The notes: generated by a model from the sequence alone, not told the origin. DNA of 43,355 nt from an uncultured Lachnobacterium sp. (GCA_900543445.1 UQRC01000023.1:1-43355); one strand, 5' to 3'. Shown: positions 15,307 to 26,620, counted from the first letter of the stretch. Numbers and translations are program-made.

Positions 15307-15750
15307 ATGTCAGAGAAAACATCTTTCTTCGTCTTAAAGGAAAAAGCTGTGCCGGAGGTACTGCTCAAAGTTGTAGAAGCCAAGCGCCTGCTTGACTCGG
15401 GCAAGATGACATCGGTTCAGGATGCCACCGAGGTGGTAGGAATCAGCAGAAGTTCCTTCTACAAATACAAAGATGATATATTTCCATTTCATGAGAATGC
15501 GAAGGGAAAGACGGTTACGATGGTAATTCAGCTCGATGACGAGCCGGGAATCCTGTCGCTCGTGCTTAAGACGATCGCTGATTTCCATGCGAATGTTCTG
15601 ACGATTCATCAGAGTATTCCGGTCAATGGAATCGCATCGCTTTCGCTCAGTATTGATGTCTTTCCGGCAACTGGAGATGTGGAAGTGATGAAGAACAGTA
15701 TTGAATCCGTGCAAGGCATTCATTACGCAAAAATTTTAGCCAGGGAGTGA
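15307..15750 (+). CDS. ACT-domain regulator, PheB/ThrR type
   Basis: A 147-residue protein with an N-terminal helix-turn-helix-like segment (~14-55; VVEAKRLLDSGKMTSVQDAT then VVGISRSSFYKYKDDIF) and a C-terminal ACT domain (~70-145; VTMVIQLDDEPGILSLVL). ACT domains usually bind amino acids. The family was long called PheB; the Bacillus subtilis member was later described as ThrR, a repressor of threonine pathway genes. Sitting directly before the homoserine dehydrogenase gene, with the stop codon only five bases before its ATG, supports such a role. GAGGAGGTAAGG precedes the ATG. The ligand, and whether it represses its own unit, are inference. Confidence 0.88.
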   Translation: MSEKTSFFVLKEKAVPEVLLKVVEAKRLLDSGKMTSVQDATEVVGISRSSFYKYKDDIFPFHENAKGKTVTMVIQLDDEPGILSLVLKTIADFHANVLTIHQSIPVNGIASLSLSIDVFPATGDVEVMKNSIESVQGIHYAKILARE

Positions 15751-15755
15751 AAAAG

Positions 15756-16949
15756 ATGAAGATAGCAGTTATGGGTTACGGCACCATCGGATCCGGTGTT
15801 GTAGATGTATTAAGAATTAATGAGGATAAGATCACAGAGAGAGCGGGCGAAGAAATTGAGGTTAAGTATATCCTTGACCTTCGTGATTTCCCGGGAGATC
15901 CGATGGAAAACGCGATCGTGCATGATTATCAGGTGATTGTCAATGATCCGGAGATCGGTGTTGTTGTCGAGACGATGGGAGGCGTTGAGCCGGCGTATAC
16001 ATTTGTGAAAGCAATGCTTGAGGCTGGTAAGCAGGTAGCAACTTCTAATAAGAATCTGGTTGCTGCCAAGGGCGCGGAATTGATTAAGATCGCGCGTGAC
16101 CACAATGTCAATTTCCAGTTCGAGGCCAGCGTCGGAGGTGGTATCCCGATCATCCGTCCACTGAATAAGTGCCTGACTGCAGATGAGATCGAGGAGATTA
16201 CCGGTATCTTAAACGGAACCACCAACTATATGCTGACCAAGATGGCACAGGAAGGTGCTGATTTTGATGAAGTATTAAAGGATGCGCAGGATAAGGGATA
16301 TGCAGAGAAAGATCCGACCGCAGACATCGAGGGACACGATCCTTGCCGTAAAATTGCAATCCTGACTTCTCTTGTGTGCGGACAGCAGGTGGATTTCGAG
16401 GATATCCATTGCGAGGGAATTACCAAGATTACTGCGACCGATTTCAAATATGCAGAGGTTATGAACCGTTCGATCAAGCTTCTTGCATCCAGCCGCAAGG
16501 TTGGCGGAAGCTACAGTTGTATGGTAGCACCGTTTATGCTTGCTGCAGAGCATCCGCTTTGTGGGGTAAATGGTGTGTTCAATGGCATTTTCGTACACGG
16601 TAATGTACTTGGAGATGCAATGTTCTACGGAAGTGGAGCAGGAAAGCTCCCGACTGCCAGTGCTGTCGTAGCCGATGTCGTTGATATGGTAAAGCATAAG
16701 AATACAAATATTTACATCGACTGGAAGCCGGAGAAGATTGAACTTGTGGATTACAAAGACAGCCGCAACAGCTTCTTTGTACGTACATCTTCGGATCAGG
16801 CAGCAGTTGAAGCTGCATTTGGTAAGGTGACTTACGTGAGTGCAGGAATCGATGGAGAGATCGGATTCACAACAGGCGAGATGAGCGAGAGTGAGTTTGA
16901 AGAGAGTGCGGCTAAGATTGAACTGATCAATCGCATCCGTCTCGGATAA
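15756..16949 (+). CDS. hom: Homoserine dehydrogenase
   Basis: A 397-residue enzyme that reduces aspartate-4-semialdehyde to homoserine with NAD(P)H, the branch point to threonine and methionine. The Rossmann motif GYGTIGSG lies near the N-terminus. The substrate-binding core has ATSNKNLVAAKG, EASVGGGIPIIRPL, the family signature ILNGTTNYMLTKM and KGYAEKDPTADIEGHD. The usual C-terminal ACT domain is short or absent (397 against ~430 residues in the longer class), so feedback control may rest on the separate ACT protein upstream (inference). Start: ATG 15756 with AGGGAG at proper spacing, not the GTG that overlaps the previous stop codon. glpK follows 28 bases on. Confidence 0.95.
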   Translation: MKIAVMGYGTIGSGVVDVLRINEDKITERAGEEIEVKYILDLRDFPGDPMENAIVHDYQVIVNDPEIGVVVETMGGVEPAYTFVKAMLEAGKQVATSNKNLVAAKGAELIKIARDHNVNFQFEASVGGGIPIIRPLNKCLTADEIEEITGILNGTTNYMLTKMAQEGADFDEVLKDAQDKGYAEKDPTADIEGHDPCRKIAILTSLVCGQQVDFEDIHCEGITKITATDFKYAEVMNRSIKLLASSRKVGGSYSCMVAPFMLAAEHPLCGVNGVFNGIFVHGNVLGDAMFYGSGAGKLPTASAVVADVVDMVKHKNTNIYIDWKPEKIELVDYKDSRNSFFVRTSSDQAAVEAAFGKVTYVSAGIDGEIGFTTGEMSESEFEESAAKIELINRIRLG

Positions 16950-16968
16950 TAAAAGATACAGCAAATAA

Positions 16969-19217
<2,249 letters not shown>

Positions 19218-19276
19218 GAAGCCGGTATTATGTTTGTATTCCGGCAAAATGGGGATATGAAGGAGGCGCTACGATC

Positions 19277-19684
19277 ATGAATGTTACGAATTGTAGAAGT
19301 TGCGGACGTTTATTTAATGTATTGAGTAATGAGAGAATCTGTCCGGAATGTCGCAAGAAGCTGGAGGATAAATTTCAGGCTGTGAAGAAGTATCTGGAAG
19401 AGAACCCGCATTCTTCGATGGAGACAGTGTCCAGAGAGATGGAAGTGTCTGTCAAACAGATCAAGCAGTGGGTGCGGGAGGAACGTCTGATCCTGTCGGA
19501 CGCATCGGAAGCAGGTATTACCTGTGAGTGCTGCGGCAGAATGATCCGCACAGGTAAGTATTGTGATGAGTGTAAGAATACGATGGCAATGCGGCTCCGT
19601 AGCGCAATGTCACCACAGTTTGATGCGGAGAAGGTTGAGAGAGCGGAACGGGATCGCGAGAGAATGAGATTTTTGAAAAGCTGA
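19277..19684 (+). CDS. YvyF-like flagellar-region protein (TIGR03826 type)
   Basis: A 135-residue cytoplasmic protein with two Cys clusters, CRSCGRLF...CPECRKK (~6-27) and CECCGRMI...CDECKN (~82-100), framing a helix-turn-helix-like segment (SSMETVSREMEVSVKQIKQW, ~45-65). The C-terminus is a charged helix. This is the architecture of Bacillus YvyF, found between comFC and flgM in the flagellar late-gene region; its function is not established. The ATG at 19277 has AGGAGG ten bases before. No flgM, flgK or flgL follows here; the unit ends at a terminator. Position after comF supports the family call. Confidence 0.82.
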   Translation: MNVTNCRSCGRLFNVLSNERICPECRKKLEDKFQAVKKYLEENPHSSMETVSREMEVSVKQIKQWVREERLILSDASEAGITCECCGRMIRTGKYCDECKNTMAMRLRSAMSPQFDAEKVERAERDRERMRFLKS

Positions 19685-19693
19685 GCCCAAATG

Positions 19694-19721
19694 CCCCGGA
19701 TGAATGAATCTGGGGTTTTTT
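19694..19721 (+). terminator. Rho-independent terminator after the yvyF-like gene
   Basis: CCCCGGAT (19694-19701), a six-base loop, ATCTGGGG (19708-19715) with one G-U pair, then six T. Confidence 0.9.
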
Positions 19722-19745
19722 AAATTGTGTTAAGCAATTCGTTCT

Positions 19746-19773
19746 TTGAAATCATAAGCAGATGTGGTATAAT
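19746..19773 (+). promoter_or_regulatory. Promoter of the cdaA unit
   Basis: TTGAAA (19746-19751), a 16-base spacer, TATAAT (19768-19773). The leader to the ATG at 19819 is about 40 nt. Confidence 0.75.
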
Positions 19774-19818
19774 ACAAAATAATGTGTAATTGTGTCCAAA
19801 TGTAAATGGGAGGACGAG

Positions 19819-20223
19819 ATGATTAACGAGGAACGAGTCAGAGAACTGTATCAGATGGCTGTATATGACGAGACTGAGGATAAGAAATGCCATCCGATGG
19901 GAGAATATTATATATGGGATTACGTTGGAAAAGAAATCGTCAAAAGCTTTTTCTGTGGAACGATCGCATTTGGGCTTCTTATAGCACTTTGGATCATCGG
20001 GGATATGACGGCAGCAATTACGTTTGTCAATTCTGCGGATCTGATGAATCTAGTGATTCGGTTTATCCTGGTTTATGTAGGATTTATGGCAATCTACCTT
20101 TTGGTGACTGTGTTCATCTATAGTATTCGGTATGCGGAAGGCAGAAAGCAGCTTCGGAAGTATGTTGGACATCTGAAGAAAGTACGCAGAATGTACCACA
20201 GGGAAGACAAACTTAAGGCATAA
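19819..20223 (+). CDS. Unrecognised small membrane protein, first gene of the cdaA unit
   Basis: A 134-residue protein that I cannot place in a named family. It has a charged N-terminal ~40 residues (MINEERVRELYQMAVYDETE), two hydrophobic helices (~48-68 and ~80-108) and a basic C-terminus (RKQLRKYVGHLKKVRRMYHR), so both ends are probably cytoplasmic by the positive-inside rule. GGGAGG lies eight bases before the ATG, which is preferred to the in-frame codon at 19792. It is 11 bases from the next membrane protein gene, and the pair leads into cdaA. A role in modulating the cyclase or its membrane environment is only a guess from position. Confidence 0.75.
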   Translation: MINEERVRELYQMAVYDETEDKKCHPMGEYYIWDYVGKEIVKSFFCGTIAFGLLIALWIIGDMTAAITFVNSADLMNLVIRFILVYVGFMAIYLLVTVFIYSIRYAEGRKQLRKYVGHLKKVRRMYHREDKLKA

Positions 20224-20234
20224 GGGGAGGCTTT

Positions 20235-21287
20235 ATGACAAATTTATTGGAAATTAAGGATCGCCTGATCCGCTTTTATAGTAAATATGAAACGTATTTG
20301 TTTCCGGTTGTCAAGTTTATAGTAGCAATCGTGCTTTTTACGGTTATCAATATGAATATCGGCTTTATGGAGAAAATCAGTCGGTTTCCGATTGCTCTGA
20401 TTTTGGCATTGGTATGTGCAATTCTGCCGGTAAATGCGACAATTTGGCTGGCTGCATTTGTTGTTCTTGCAGATATGTATGCCTTGTCGATGGAAGTTGC
20501 GGTAACAACACTGGTGCTTTTTGCAGCATTGTTTTTCTTATATTTTCGGTTTGCACCCAAAGATGGTTTTGCAGCAGTACTCACACCGGTCTGCTTTAAA
20601 CTGAATATTCCGTATGTGATGCCGATCGGATGCTCCCTTCTGAGGGATGCTTATTCGGTTGTAGCAATTATCTGTGGTACCGTAATCTACTATTTTCTGG
20701 ATGGAATTCATCAGAATTCCGGAACACTTAAGAATGTTGTTGCAGATGGAGAAACTGCAGCGACAACTTCCAAGTTTGATATTTCGGTCGGTCAGCTTCT
20801 CAGTAATAAGGAAATGTATCTTGTGATTGCAATCTTTACGATTACAGCAATTGTTGTATATCTCGTGCGTCGATTGGAAGTGGAGCATGCATGGACGCTT
20901 GCCATCATCTCAGGTGTACTGATTGAGGTGGTCGGACTGTTTGTAGGATATCTTGTATTAAATGTGTCAGGGAAGACATTAGGACTGCTTATTGGCAATA
21001 TACTTTCCTTGTTGATTAGTTTTGTGATCCAGTTCCTGTTTATGAATCTCGATTATGCGAGGACGGAGCGCGTTCAGTTTGAGGACGATGATTATTACTA
21101 TTATGTGAAGGCAGTGCCGAAGAAGATGGTTGCGGTCAAGGAAGTGACGGTTAAACATTTCGGCAATACAGCCAGCATGGGAAAACGCATTGATCGTTCG
21201 AAGAGAACCCTTACCCCGGAAGAGGAGGAGACGAGCCGCAAGGTGATTGCTAAGGAATTGGACATTGATGAAGATTTATTAAAATAG
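20235..21287 (+). CDS. Unrecognised polytopic membrane protein upstream of cdaA
   Basis: A 350-residue protein with about eight or nine hydrophobic segments between ~22 and ~270 (among them VVKFIVAIVLFTVI, ALILALVCAILPV, LVIAIFTITAIVVYLV, LAIISGVLIEVVGLFVG, LLIGNILSLLISFVIQFLF). A cytoplasmic tail of ~80 residues follows with an acidic-Tyr patch (EDDDYYYY) and a charged end (RSKRTLTPEEEETSRK). No transporter signature is recognised. AAGGGGAGG precedes the ATG. It lies 11 bases after the small membrane protein and 38 bases before cdaA. It may be part of a membrane complex with CdaA/CdaR, but that rests only on gene order. Confidence 0.78.
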   Translation: MTNLLEIKDRLIRFYSKYETYLFPVVKFIVAIVLFTVINMNIGFMEKISRFPIALILALVCAILPVNATIWLAAFVVLADMYALSMEVAVTTLVLFAALFFLYFRFAPKDGFAAVLTPVCFKLNIPYVMPIGCSLLRDAYSVVAIICGTVIYYFLDGIHQNSGTLKNVVADGETAATTSKFDISVGQLLSNKEMYLVIAIFTITAIVVYLVRRLEVEHAWTLAIISGVLIEVVGLFVGYLVLNVSGKTLGLLIGNILSLLISFVIQFLFMNLDYARTERVQFEDDDYYYYVKAVPKKMVAVKEVTVKHFGNTASMGKRIDRSKRTLTPEEEETSRKVIAKELDIDEDLLK

Positions 21288-21325
21288 GAACTTATTGATG
21301 CAGTTTGTTTTAGAAAGGAGGAAAT

Positions 21326-22207
21326 ATGCAGAATTCGATAACAACCATAACGGATTTATATGATCGTACATTGGGAGCACTTGATTTCCCGGATATCTCG
21401 ATGTCACCTGTGGATATTGTGGAGATTCTCATTATTTCTTTCCTGTTCTATTATGTACTGCTTTGGATCAAAAATACACGTGCATGGAATCTGTTCAAGG
21501 GAATTATGATTATTTTGATCTTTATTCTGATTGCACTGATCTTCCATATGAATACGATTCTCTGGCTGGCGGAAAACCTTCTCAGTGTAGGTCTTCTTGC
21601 GCTGGTTATTATTTTTCAGCCGGAGCTTCGCAAGGCACTTGAAAATTTGGGCGGTAAGAATCTGTTTGGACGTTGGTTTAACTTTGGTAAGACGGAGAAT
21701 GACCGGTTTTCCGATCGCACCATCGAGGAATTGATTAAAGCAAGTTATGCGATGGGAAAGGTTCGTACAGGAGCACTCATTGTTGTGGAGGATGAGATTC
21801 TTCTCAATGAATATGTTCGTACAGGAATCGATGTGGATGCAATCATCAGCAGTCAGCTCCTGATCAATATCTTTGAAAAGAATACACCGCTTCATGATGG
21901 TGCTGTAATTGTTCGGGGTGACCGGGTTGTTTCCGCAACCTGTTATCTCCCATTGTCGGATAGTCTGTCTTTAAGCAAGGATCTTGGAACAAGACATCGT
22001 GCGGCTGTCGGAATCAGTGAAGTGAGTGATTCCCTGACGATTGTTGTATCGGAGGAGACAGGTAAGGTATCTGTTGCAATGCGTGGTCAGATTTATCACG
22101 GTGTGGATGCGGATTTCCTTCGCGAGAAACTTCGTTATCTGCAGAATCACAGTCGTGAAGTTACCGGACTGGAACTCATCAGAAGGAGGCTTAAGAATGG
22201 CAAATAA
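21326..22207 (+). CDS. cdaA: Diadenylate cyclase CdaA
   Basis: A 293-residue membrane-bound DAC enzyme that makes c-di-AMP from two ATP, a nucleotide controlling potassium transport and wall homeostasis. Three TM helices lie at ~28-45, ~55-72 and ~78-95. The DAC domain (~115-270) carries both catalytic signatures: HDGAVIV with Asp191, and TRHRAAVG with Arg-His-Arg at 223-225. GAAAGGAGG precedes the ATG. Its last 11 bases overlap the start of cdaR, so the two are translationally coupled. The cdaA-cdaR-glmM order is widely conserved, and CdaR and GlmM are known to bind and modulate CdaA. Confidence 0.97.
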   Translation: MQNSITTITDLYDRTLGALDFPDISMSPVDIVEILIISFLFYYVLLWIKNTRAWNLFKGIMIILIFILIALIFHMNTILWLAENLLSVGLLALVIIFQPELRKALENLGGKNLFGRWFNFGKTENDRFSDRTIEELIKASYAMGKVRTGALIVVEDEILLNEYVRTGIDVDAIISSQLLINIFEKNTPLHDGAVIVRGDRVVSATCYLPLSDSLSLSKDLGTRHRAAVGISEVSDSLTIVVSEETGKVSVAMRGQIYHGVDADFLREKLRYLQNHSREVTGLELIRRRLKNGK

Positions 22208-23543
22208 GATTCTCAAAACTCTGGTGAATAATATCGGATATAAAATTTTAGCAGTTGTTTTCGCATTTATCCTGTGGTTGGTTGTATATAATATTGATGA
22301 CCCGAATAAGACGGTGCGTTTTACAACGAATGTGACTGTGGAGAATGAATCTGCAGTTACGGATATGAACAAGTGTTATGAAGTATTGAACGGAACCAAT
22401 ACGGTTACGTTCTCTGTTACAGCGAAGAGAAGCGTGATCAATAAGTTGGAGGATACAGATTTTACGGCAACTGCTGATATGAACCGTATGATCGTTGATT
22501 CGGATAACAAGACGGCACGGGTACCGATTGAGGTCACAAGCCGCCGGTCGAATTCTTCTCTTAAGTATAGTGGAAAGAATCAGTACATGGAGATCTCACT
22601 GGATGATCTTGTGAGCCGTAGATTTATGATTACGGCAGACACGACCGGACAGGTGGCAGATGGATATGCACTCGGTGAAGTGACTGTTACGAATCCGAAC
22701 GTGCTTAATGTGACGGGACCTGCGACAATCGTCGATCAGATTGACAGTGTGGTTGCAACGATTGATGTCGAGGGAATGTCAATGAATCTCTCAGATAATG
22801 TTCTTCCGGTATTCTATGATGCGGAAGGAAATGAGATTGATACAACCAGACTTAAGTATAACAATACGACGGTTACAATCTCCGCAAAGATACTGAGAGT
22901 GAAGGAGATTCCGTTAGCATTCTCTACAACAGGTAGTCCGTCAGGAGATTATCGTGTGGTTGAGATTACAAGTGATCCTGCGAATATTCAGATTAAGGGA
23001 TCAGCAGCGGTATTGAACCCGATTATGTCGCTTCCTATTCCGGCTGAGGTGCTGAATGTAAGTGGTGCAAGTGATGATCTGACGACAACTATTGATATCA
23101 CAGAGTACCTGCCGGATGGTGTGGAACTTGTAGATGCGGCAGAGGCTACTGTTACGGTTACGGTTCGAATCGAGGCTTATCAATCTAAGAGTTATACCAT
23201 ATCGACGAATGACATTACGGTAAACGGATTAGGCAGTGATTATGAACTTGATTTTAAAGCAGATGCAGCGACGGTTACCGTGAGTGGTCTTCAGAATAAT
23301 CTGAACCGGTTGAATACATCGGATCTTGCGGCATCCATTGATGTGTCGGGACTGGAAGAAGGGCTGCATCAGGTAAATCTCGAAGTCAAACTCGATGAAG
23401 ACAATTATGCGGTGCGTACCGTTTCTGTTGAGGTGGAAATTACAAGAAAATCATCGGGAAATGGAACGGATAATAATCATCCGGATAATTCGGAGGAGGA
23501 TTCATCGGGAGCAGATGATACGTCTGGTAATGAGGAAAATTAA
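22197..23543 (+). CDS. cdaR: CdaA regulatory protein CdaR (YbbR-domain)
   Basis: A 448-residue protein with a single N-terminal TM helix (~14-34, YKILAVVFAFILWLVVYN) and an extracytoplasmic series of YbbR domains, about four from ~35 to ~420. Repeated marks are TVTNPNVLNVTGPATIVDQI, ITSDPANIQIKGSAAVL and KADAATVTVSGLQNNL. A low-complexity acidic Asn/Ser/Asp tail (SSGNGTDNNHPDNSEED) ends it. The ATG at 22197 has AAGGAGG eight bases upstream, inside the end of cdaA; upstream in-frame codons belong to the cdaA reading region. CdaR regulates the cyclase in other Firmicutes and may sense the wall outside the cell (inference). Confidence 0.95.
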   Translation: MANKILKTLVNNIGYKILAVVFAFILWLVVYNIDDPNKTVRFTTNVTVENESAVTDMNKCYEVLNGTNTVTFSVTAKRSVINKLEDTDFTATADMNRMIVDSDNKTARVPIEVTSRRSNSSLKYSGKNQYMEISLDDLVSRRFMITADTTGQVADGYALGEVTVTNPNVLNVTGPATIVDQIDSVVATIDVEGMSMNLSDNVLPVFYDAEGNEIDTTRLKYNNTTVTISAKILRVKEIPLAFSTTGSPSGDYRVVEITSDPANIQIKGSAAVLNPIMSLPIPAEVLNVSGASDDLTTTIDITEYLPDGVELVDAAEATVTVTVRIEAYQSKSYTISTNDITVNGLGSDYELDFKADAATVTVSGLQNNLNRLNTSDLAASIDVSGLEEGLHQVNLEVKLDEDNYAVRTVSVEVEITRKSSGNGTDNNHPDNSEEDSSGADDTSGNEEN

Positions 23544-23570
23544 CACATTGTATAATTAAGGAGTAAAAAT

Positions 23571-24920
23571 ATGGCTAGAATGTTTGGTACAGATGGTGTA
23601 AGAGGTATTGCGGGAAGCGAACTTACGATTGAACTTGCAATGAAGCTTGGTCAGGCTGGCGCATATGTGCTCACGAAGGAACAGTCGCATCAACCGACTA
23701 TTATTGTTGGTTGTGATACCCGTATTTCCGGTGGCATGCTTGCAAGCGCATTGATGGCAGGAATCTGTTCGGTTGGCGCGAACGCAATTTATGTAGGGGT
23801 GGCTCCGACACCGGCGATCGCTTATCTGACACGGAAACATAAAGTGGATGCAGGTGTTGTAATTTCAGCATCTCATAATCCAATGGAGTTTAATGGAATT
23901 AAGTTCTTTAACGGGGATGGATATAAGCTTTCTGATAATCTGGAGGATGAGATTGAGGCGCTGATCCGTAACGACATGGAAGATGTTGATTTCCCGATCG
24001 GACCGGGAATCGGTAAGGTGGAATATCGCCTTGATATTGTCGATGAATATATCCGTTATCAGGAGAAGACAGTTCCTGTAGATCTGTCAAAGCTTAAAAT
24101 CGTAGTAGATTGTGCGGAAGGGGCAAGTTCCTATACGTCCGTTAAGACACTTAAGGATCTTGGTGCAGATCTGATCGCAATACATACATCGCCGGATGGA
24201 ACGAATATTAATGCAAACTGTGGATCCACTCATATGGATGAACTTCGTGCCCGGGTTGTATCAGAGAAGGCGGATGTGGGTATCGCTTTCGACGGAGATG
24301 CGGATCGTATGCTGGCAGTTGATGAGAATGGTAATCTGATTGACGGAGATGTCGTTATGGCAATCTGCGGAAATTATTTAAAGAAAAAGGGAAAGCTTGC
24401 TAAGGATACGATTGTAGTTACGGTAATGTCAAACCTTGGATTCTCCATCATGGGAAAAAAGGAAGGCATTCATGTTGAAAAGACGAAGGTTGGAGACCGT
24501 TATGTCCTTGAAAATATGCTGGAAAACGGATACAATCTCGGTGGCGAGCAATCCGGACATGTGATCTTCCTTGACGACAATACGACAGGAGACGGTCTTC
24601 TTACTGCGTTGCACCTGTTGCAGGTTATGGTGGATACCGGCAAGAAACTTTCTGAACTGTCAACAGTGATGGAAGTGCTGCCACAGGCATTGGTCAATGC
24701 CAAGGTTCCGAATCATAAGAAAGAAAGCTATATGGAGTACAGTGAGATTGCGGATGCAATCAAGGAACTGGAAGATAAATTTGCCGGAGAGGGAAGAGTA
24801 CTGATCCGCCCATCCGGAACAGAACCACTCGTAAGAGTTATGATCGAAGGAAAGGATCAGGCAGTCATTGATGAAGAGGCAAGAAAGCTTGCAGATCTTA
24901 TTATGAAAGTGATGATTTAG
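23571..24920 (+). CDS. glmM: Phosphoglucosamine mutase GlmM
   Basis: A 449-residue enzyme that interconverts glucosamine-6-phosphate and glucosamine-1-phosphate on the way to UDP-GlcNAc. All four regions of the phosphohexomutase family are present: the catalytic phosphoserine in ISASHNP (Ser101), the metal-binding FDGDADRM loop, the sugar-binding GGEQSGH, and the phosphate-binding [11 protein letters not shown]. The N-terminus [12 protein letters not shown] is typical. AAGGAG precedes the ATG. Besides supplying the wall, GlmM is known to form an inhibitory complex with CdaA, which explains the conserved neighbourhood. Confidence 0.98.
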   Translation: MARMFGTDGVRGIAGSELTIELAMKLGQAGAYVLTKEQSHQPTIIVGCDTRISGGMLASALMAGICSVGANAIYVGVAPTPAIAYLTRKHKVDAGVVISASHNPMEFNGIKFFNGDGYKLSDNLEDEIEALIRNDMEDVDFPIGPGIGKVEYRLDIVDEYIRYQEKTVPVDLSKLKIVVDCAEGASSYTSVKTLKDLGADLIAIHTSPDGTNINANCGSTHMDELRARVVSEKADVGIAFDGDADRMLAVDENGNLIDGDVVMAICGNYLKKKGKLAKDTIVVTVMSNLGFSIMGKKEGIHVEKTKVGDRYVLENMLENGYNLGGEQSGHVIFLDDNTTGDGLLTALHLLQVMVDTGKKLSELSTVMEVLPQALVNAKVPNHKKESYMEYSEIADAIKELEDKFAGEGRVLIRPSGTEPLVRVMIEGKDQAVIDEEARKLADLIMKVMI

Positions 24921-24932
24921 GAGGGATTTATT

Positions 24933-25196
24933 GTGCTGTCACAGGCAATCAAGATCATGAATCCGACAGGACTTCATCTGCGTCCTGCCGGAAACCTCTG
25001 CAAAGAGGCAATGAAGTATAAAAGTAAAATTACATTTGAGTACAGGGGCAATACCGCCAATGCCAAGAGTGTTCTGAGTGTGTTGGGAGCCTGCATTAAG
25101 TCCGGAGATGAGATTACCCTGATCTGTGAGGGGGAGGATGAGCGGGAAGCGTTACAATCACTGATCGCATATATTGAGAGTGGATTGGGAGAGTAA
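24933..25196 (+). CDS. HPr-family phosphocarrier protein
   Basis: An 87-residue HPr-like protein. The PTS phosphorylation site His15 is present in GLHLRPAG with Arg17, and Ser46, the HPr kinase target, is present in NAKSVLSVLGAC. Canonical HPr has Ala at 16 where this has Leu, and the end (YIESGLGE) is ordinary. Start: GTG 24933, with AGGAGGGA just before. It follows glmM by 12 bases with no ptsI in the window. It could be the general HPr or a regulatory paralogue (Crh keeps Ser46 but lacks His15, so it is not Crh). Its place in the amino-sugar/c-di-AMP unit hints at a carbon-status input, which is inference. Confidence 0.88.
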   Translation: MLSQAIKIMNPTGLHLRPAGNLCKEAMKYKSKITFEYRGNTANAKSVLSVLGACIKSGDEITLICEGEDEREALQSLIAYIESGLGE

Positions 25197-25231
25197 ACGC
25201 AAATTATGCACTGCGAGGATGATAAAACAAT

Positions 25232-26596
25232 ATGAAGGAAAAATACAAACATTTACTAAACTTTGTTGCGAACGTGCTGACTCTGGCGATGGAAGCATTA
25301 TGCTTTGGCTGGGTATGGTATGTGATGTATGTTCCGCAACTTGACAAGGCGAATACTTTTTTCCGCAGAGGTAACTGGGCGGTTATCGGTATGTATGTAC
25401 TGTTCGTGTTCTTTTTTACAAAAGTATTTGGAGGATACCGGATCGGATATATGAGAGTGTCCGATATTATTCTGTCACAGATACTTGCCGTATTTCTTGC
25501 GATGATCGTGTCATATTTTGAAATCTGTCTGGTCGCAAATGACTATTTAAGTCCGGAGCCATTGATTGTTATGACGCTTACGGAAATTATCTTTATTGTA
25601 CCGTGGGTTATCGTCATCCGGAAATTTTATCAGTATTTATATCCGCCAAGACAGATGCTTGTGATCTATGGAAACTATTCTCCGGATGATCTGATCTCCA
25701 AGATTAATACGAGAAAAGATAAATACAATATCTGTGCCGCAGAAAGCTATCGTATCGGATATGAAAAGCTTTATCCTATGATCAAGAAATACAATGCGGT
25801 CGTGTTATGTGATCTTCCATCGGAGGCGCGTAATCAGATTATGAAGTACTGTTATCAGGAGTCGATAAGAACTTATGTAACACCAAAGATCTCTGATATT
25901 CTTTTCCGGGGAGCGGATGATATTCATTTATTTGACACACCGCTTCTTCTGTCCCGCAATCAGGGGCTGAGTATTATTGATCAGTTTGTAAAAAGACTTA
26001 TGGACATTGTGATTTCACTGATCGGTATTGTGATCGCATCACCATTTATGCTTCTGATCGTGCTTGCAATCAAGCTGTATGATCATGGACCGATCCTATA
26101 CAAGCAGGAACGTCTGACAAAGGATGGTCAACCATTCATGATCTACAAGTTCCGCAGTATGTCTGTACATTCGGAGGATGCGGGAGCAAGACTTGCTGCC
26201 AAAGGCGATGCAAGAGTGACACCAGTTGGACGAGTGATCCGCGCAATTCACTTTGATGAGTTGCCACAGTTGTTCAATATCTTAAAAGGCGAGATGTCTG
26301 TGGTAGGACCAAGACCGGAGCGTCAGATTATCGCGGATCAGTATACGGAAGAGATCCCGGAGTTCGTGCTTCGTCTCAAGGTTAAAGCAGGTCTTACGGG
26401 ATATGCACAGGTGTATGGCAAGTACAATACAACACCATACGATAAGCTGAAACTGGATCTGACCTATATAGAGAACTATTCGGTATGGATGGATATCAAG
26501 ATCCTGTTCCTGACGTTTAAGATCCTGTTTGTGAGGGAGAATACGGAAGGTGTGGATGAGAACCAGACGACTGCAATAAAAAAAGAATCGGATTAA
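25232..26596 (+). CDS. Polyprenyl-phosphate sugar-1-phosphate transferase (priming glycosyltransferase)
   Basis: A 454-residue protein of the WbaP/CpsE/PglC family, which transfers a sugar-1-phosphate from a UDP-sugar to undecaprenyl phosphate and so starts a surface glycan. The N-terminal half has four TM helices (~10-125) and a degenerate nucleotide-binding-like domain (~140-235). A further membrane segment (~260-285, VKRLMDIVISLIGIVIASPF) leads into the catalytic domain. Motifs are LYKQERLTKDGQPF, MIYKFRSM, FDELPQLFNILKGEMSVVGP, RPER and VKAGLTGYAQVYG. The Shine-Dalgarno sequence is weak (GAGGA, ~13 bases off). It closes the cdaA unit and is followed by a hairpin, so the priming enzyme is not transcribed with the polymer cluster that starts at 26833. 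Confidence 0.93.
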   Translation: MKEKYKHLLNFVANVLTLAMEALCFGWVWYVMYVPQLDKANTFFRRGNWAVIGMYVLFVFFFTKVFGGYRIGYMRVSDIILSQILAVFLAMIVSYFEICLVANDYLSPEPLIVMTLTEIIFIVPWVIVIRKFYQYLYPPRQMLVIYGNYSPDDLISKINTRKDKYNICAAESYRIGYEKLYPMIKKYNAVVLCDLPSEARNQIMKYCYQESIRTYVTPKISDILFRGADDIHLFDTPLLLSRNQGLSIIDQFVKRLMDIVISLIGIVIASPFMLLIVLAIKLYDHGPILYKQERLTKDGQPFMIYKFRSMSVHSEDAGARLAAKGDARVTPVGRVIRAIHFDELPQLFNILKGEMSVVGPRPERQIIADQYTEEIPEFVLRLKVKAGLTGYAQVYGKYNTTPYDKLKLDLTYIENYSVWMDIKILFLTFKILFVRENTEGVDENQTTAIKKESD

Positions 26597-26620
26597 GAAA
26601 CAATTATGACAAATAAAAGA

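Noticed and set aside
22041..22196. N-terminal extension of cdaR reaching into cdaA
   Set aside because: The extra 52 residues are out-of-frame translation of the cdaA coding region; the Shine-Dalgarno and the TM helix place the start at 22197.
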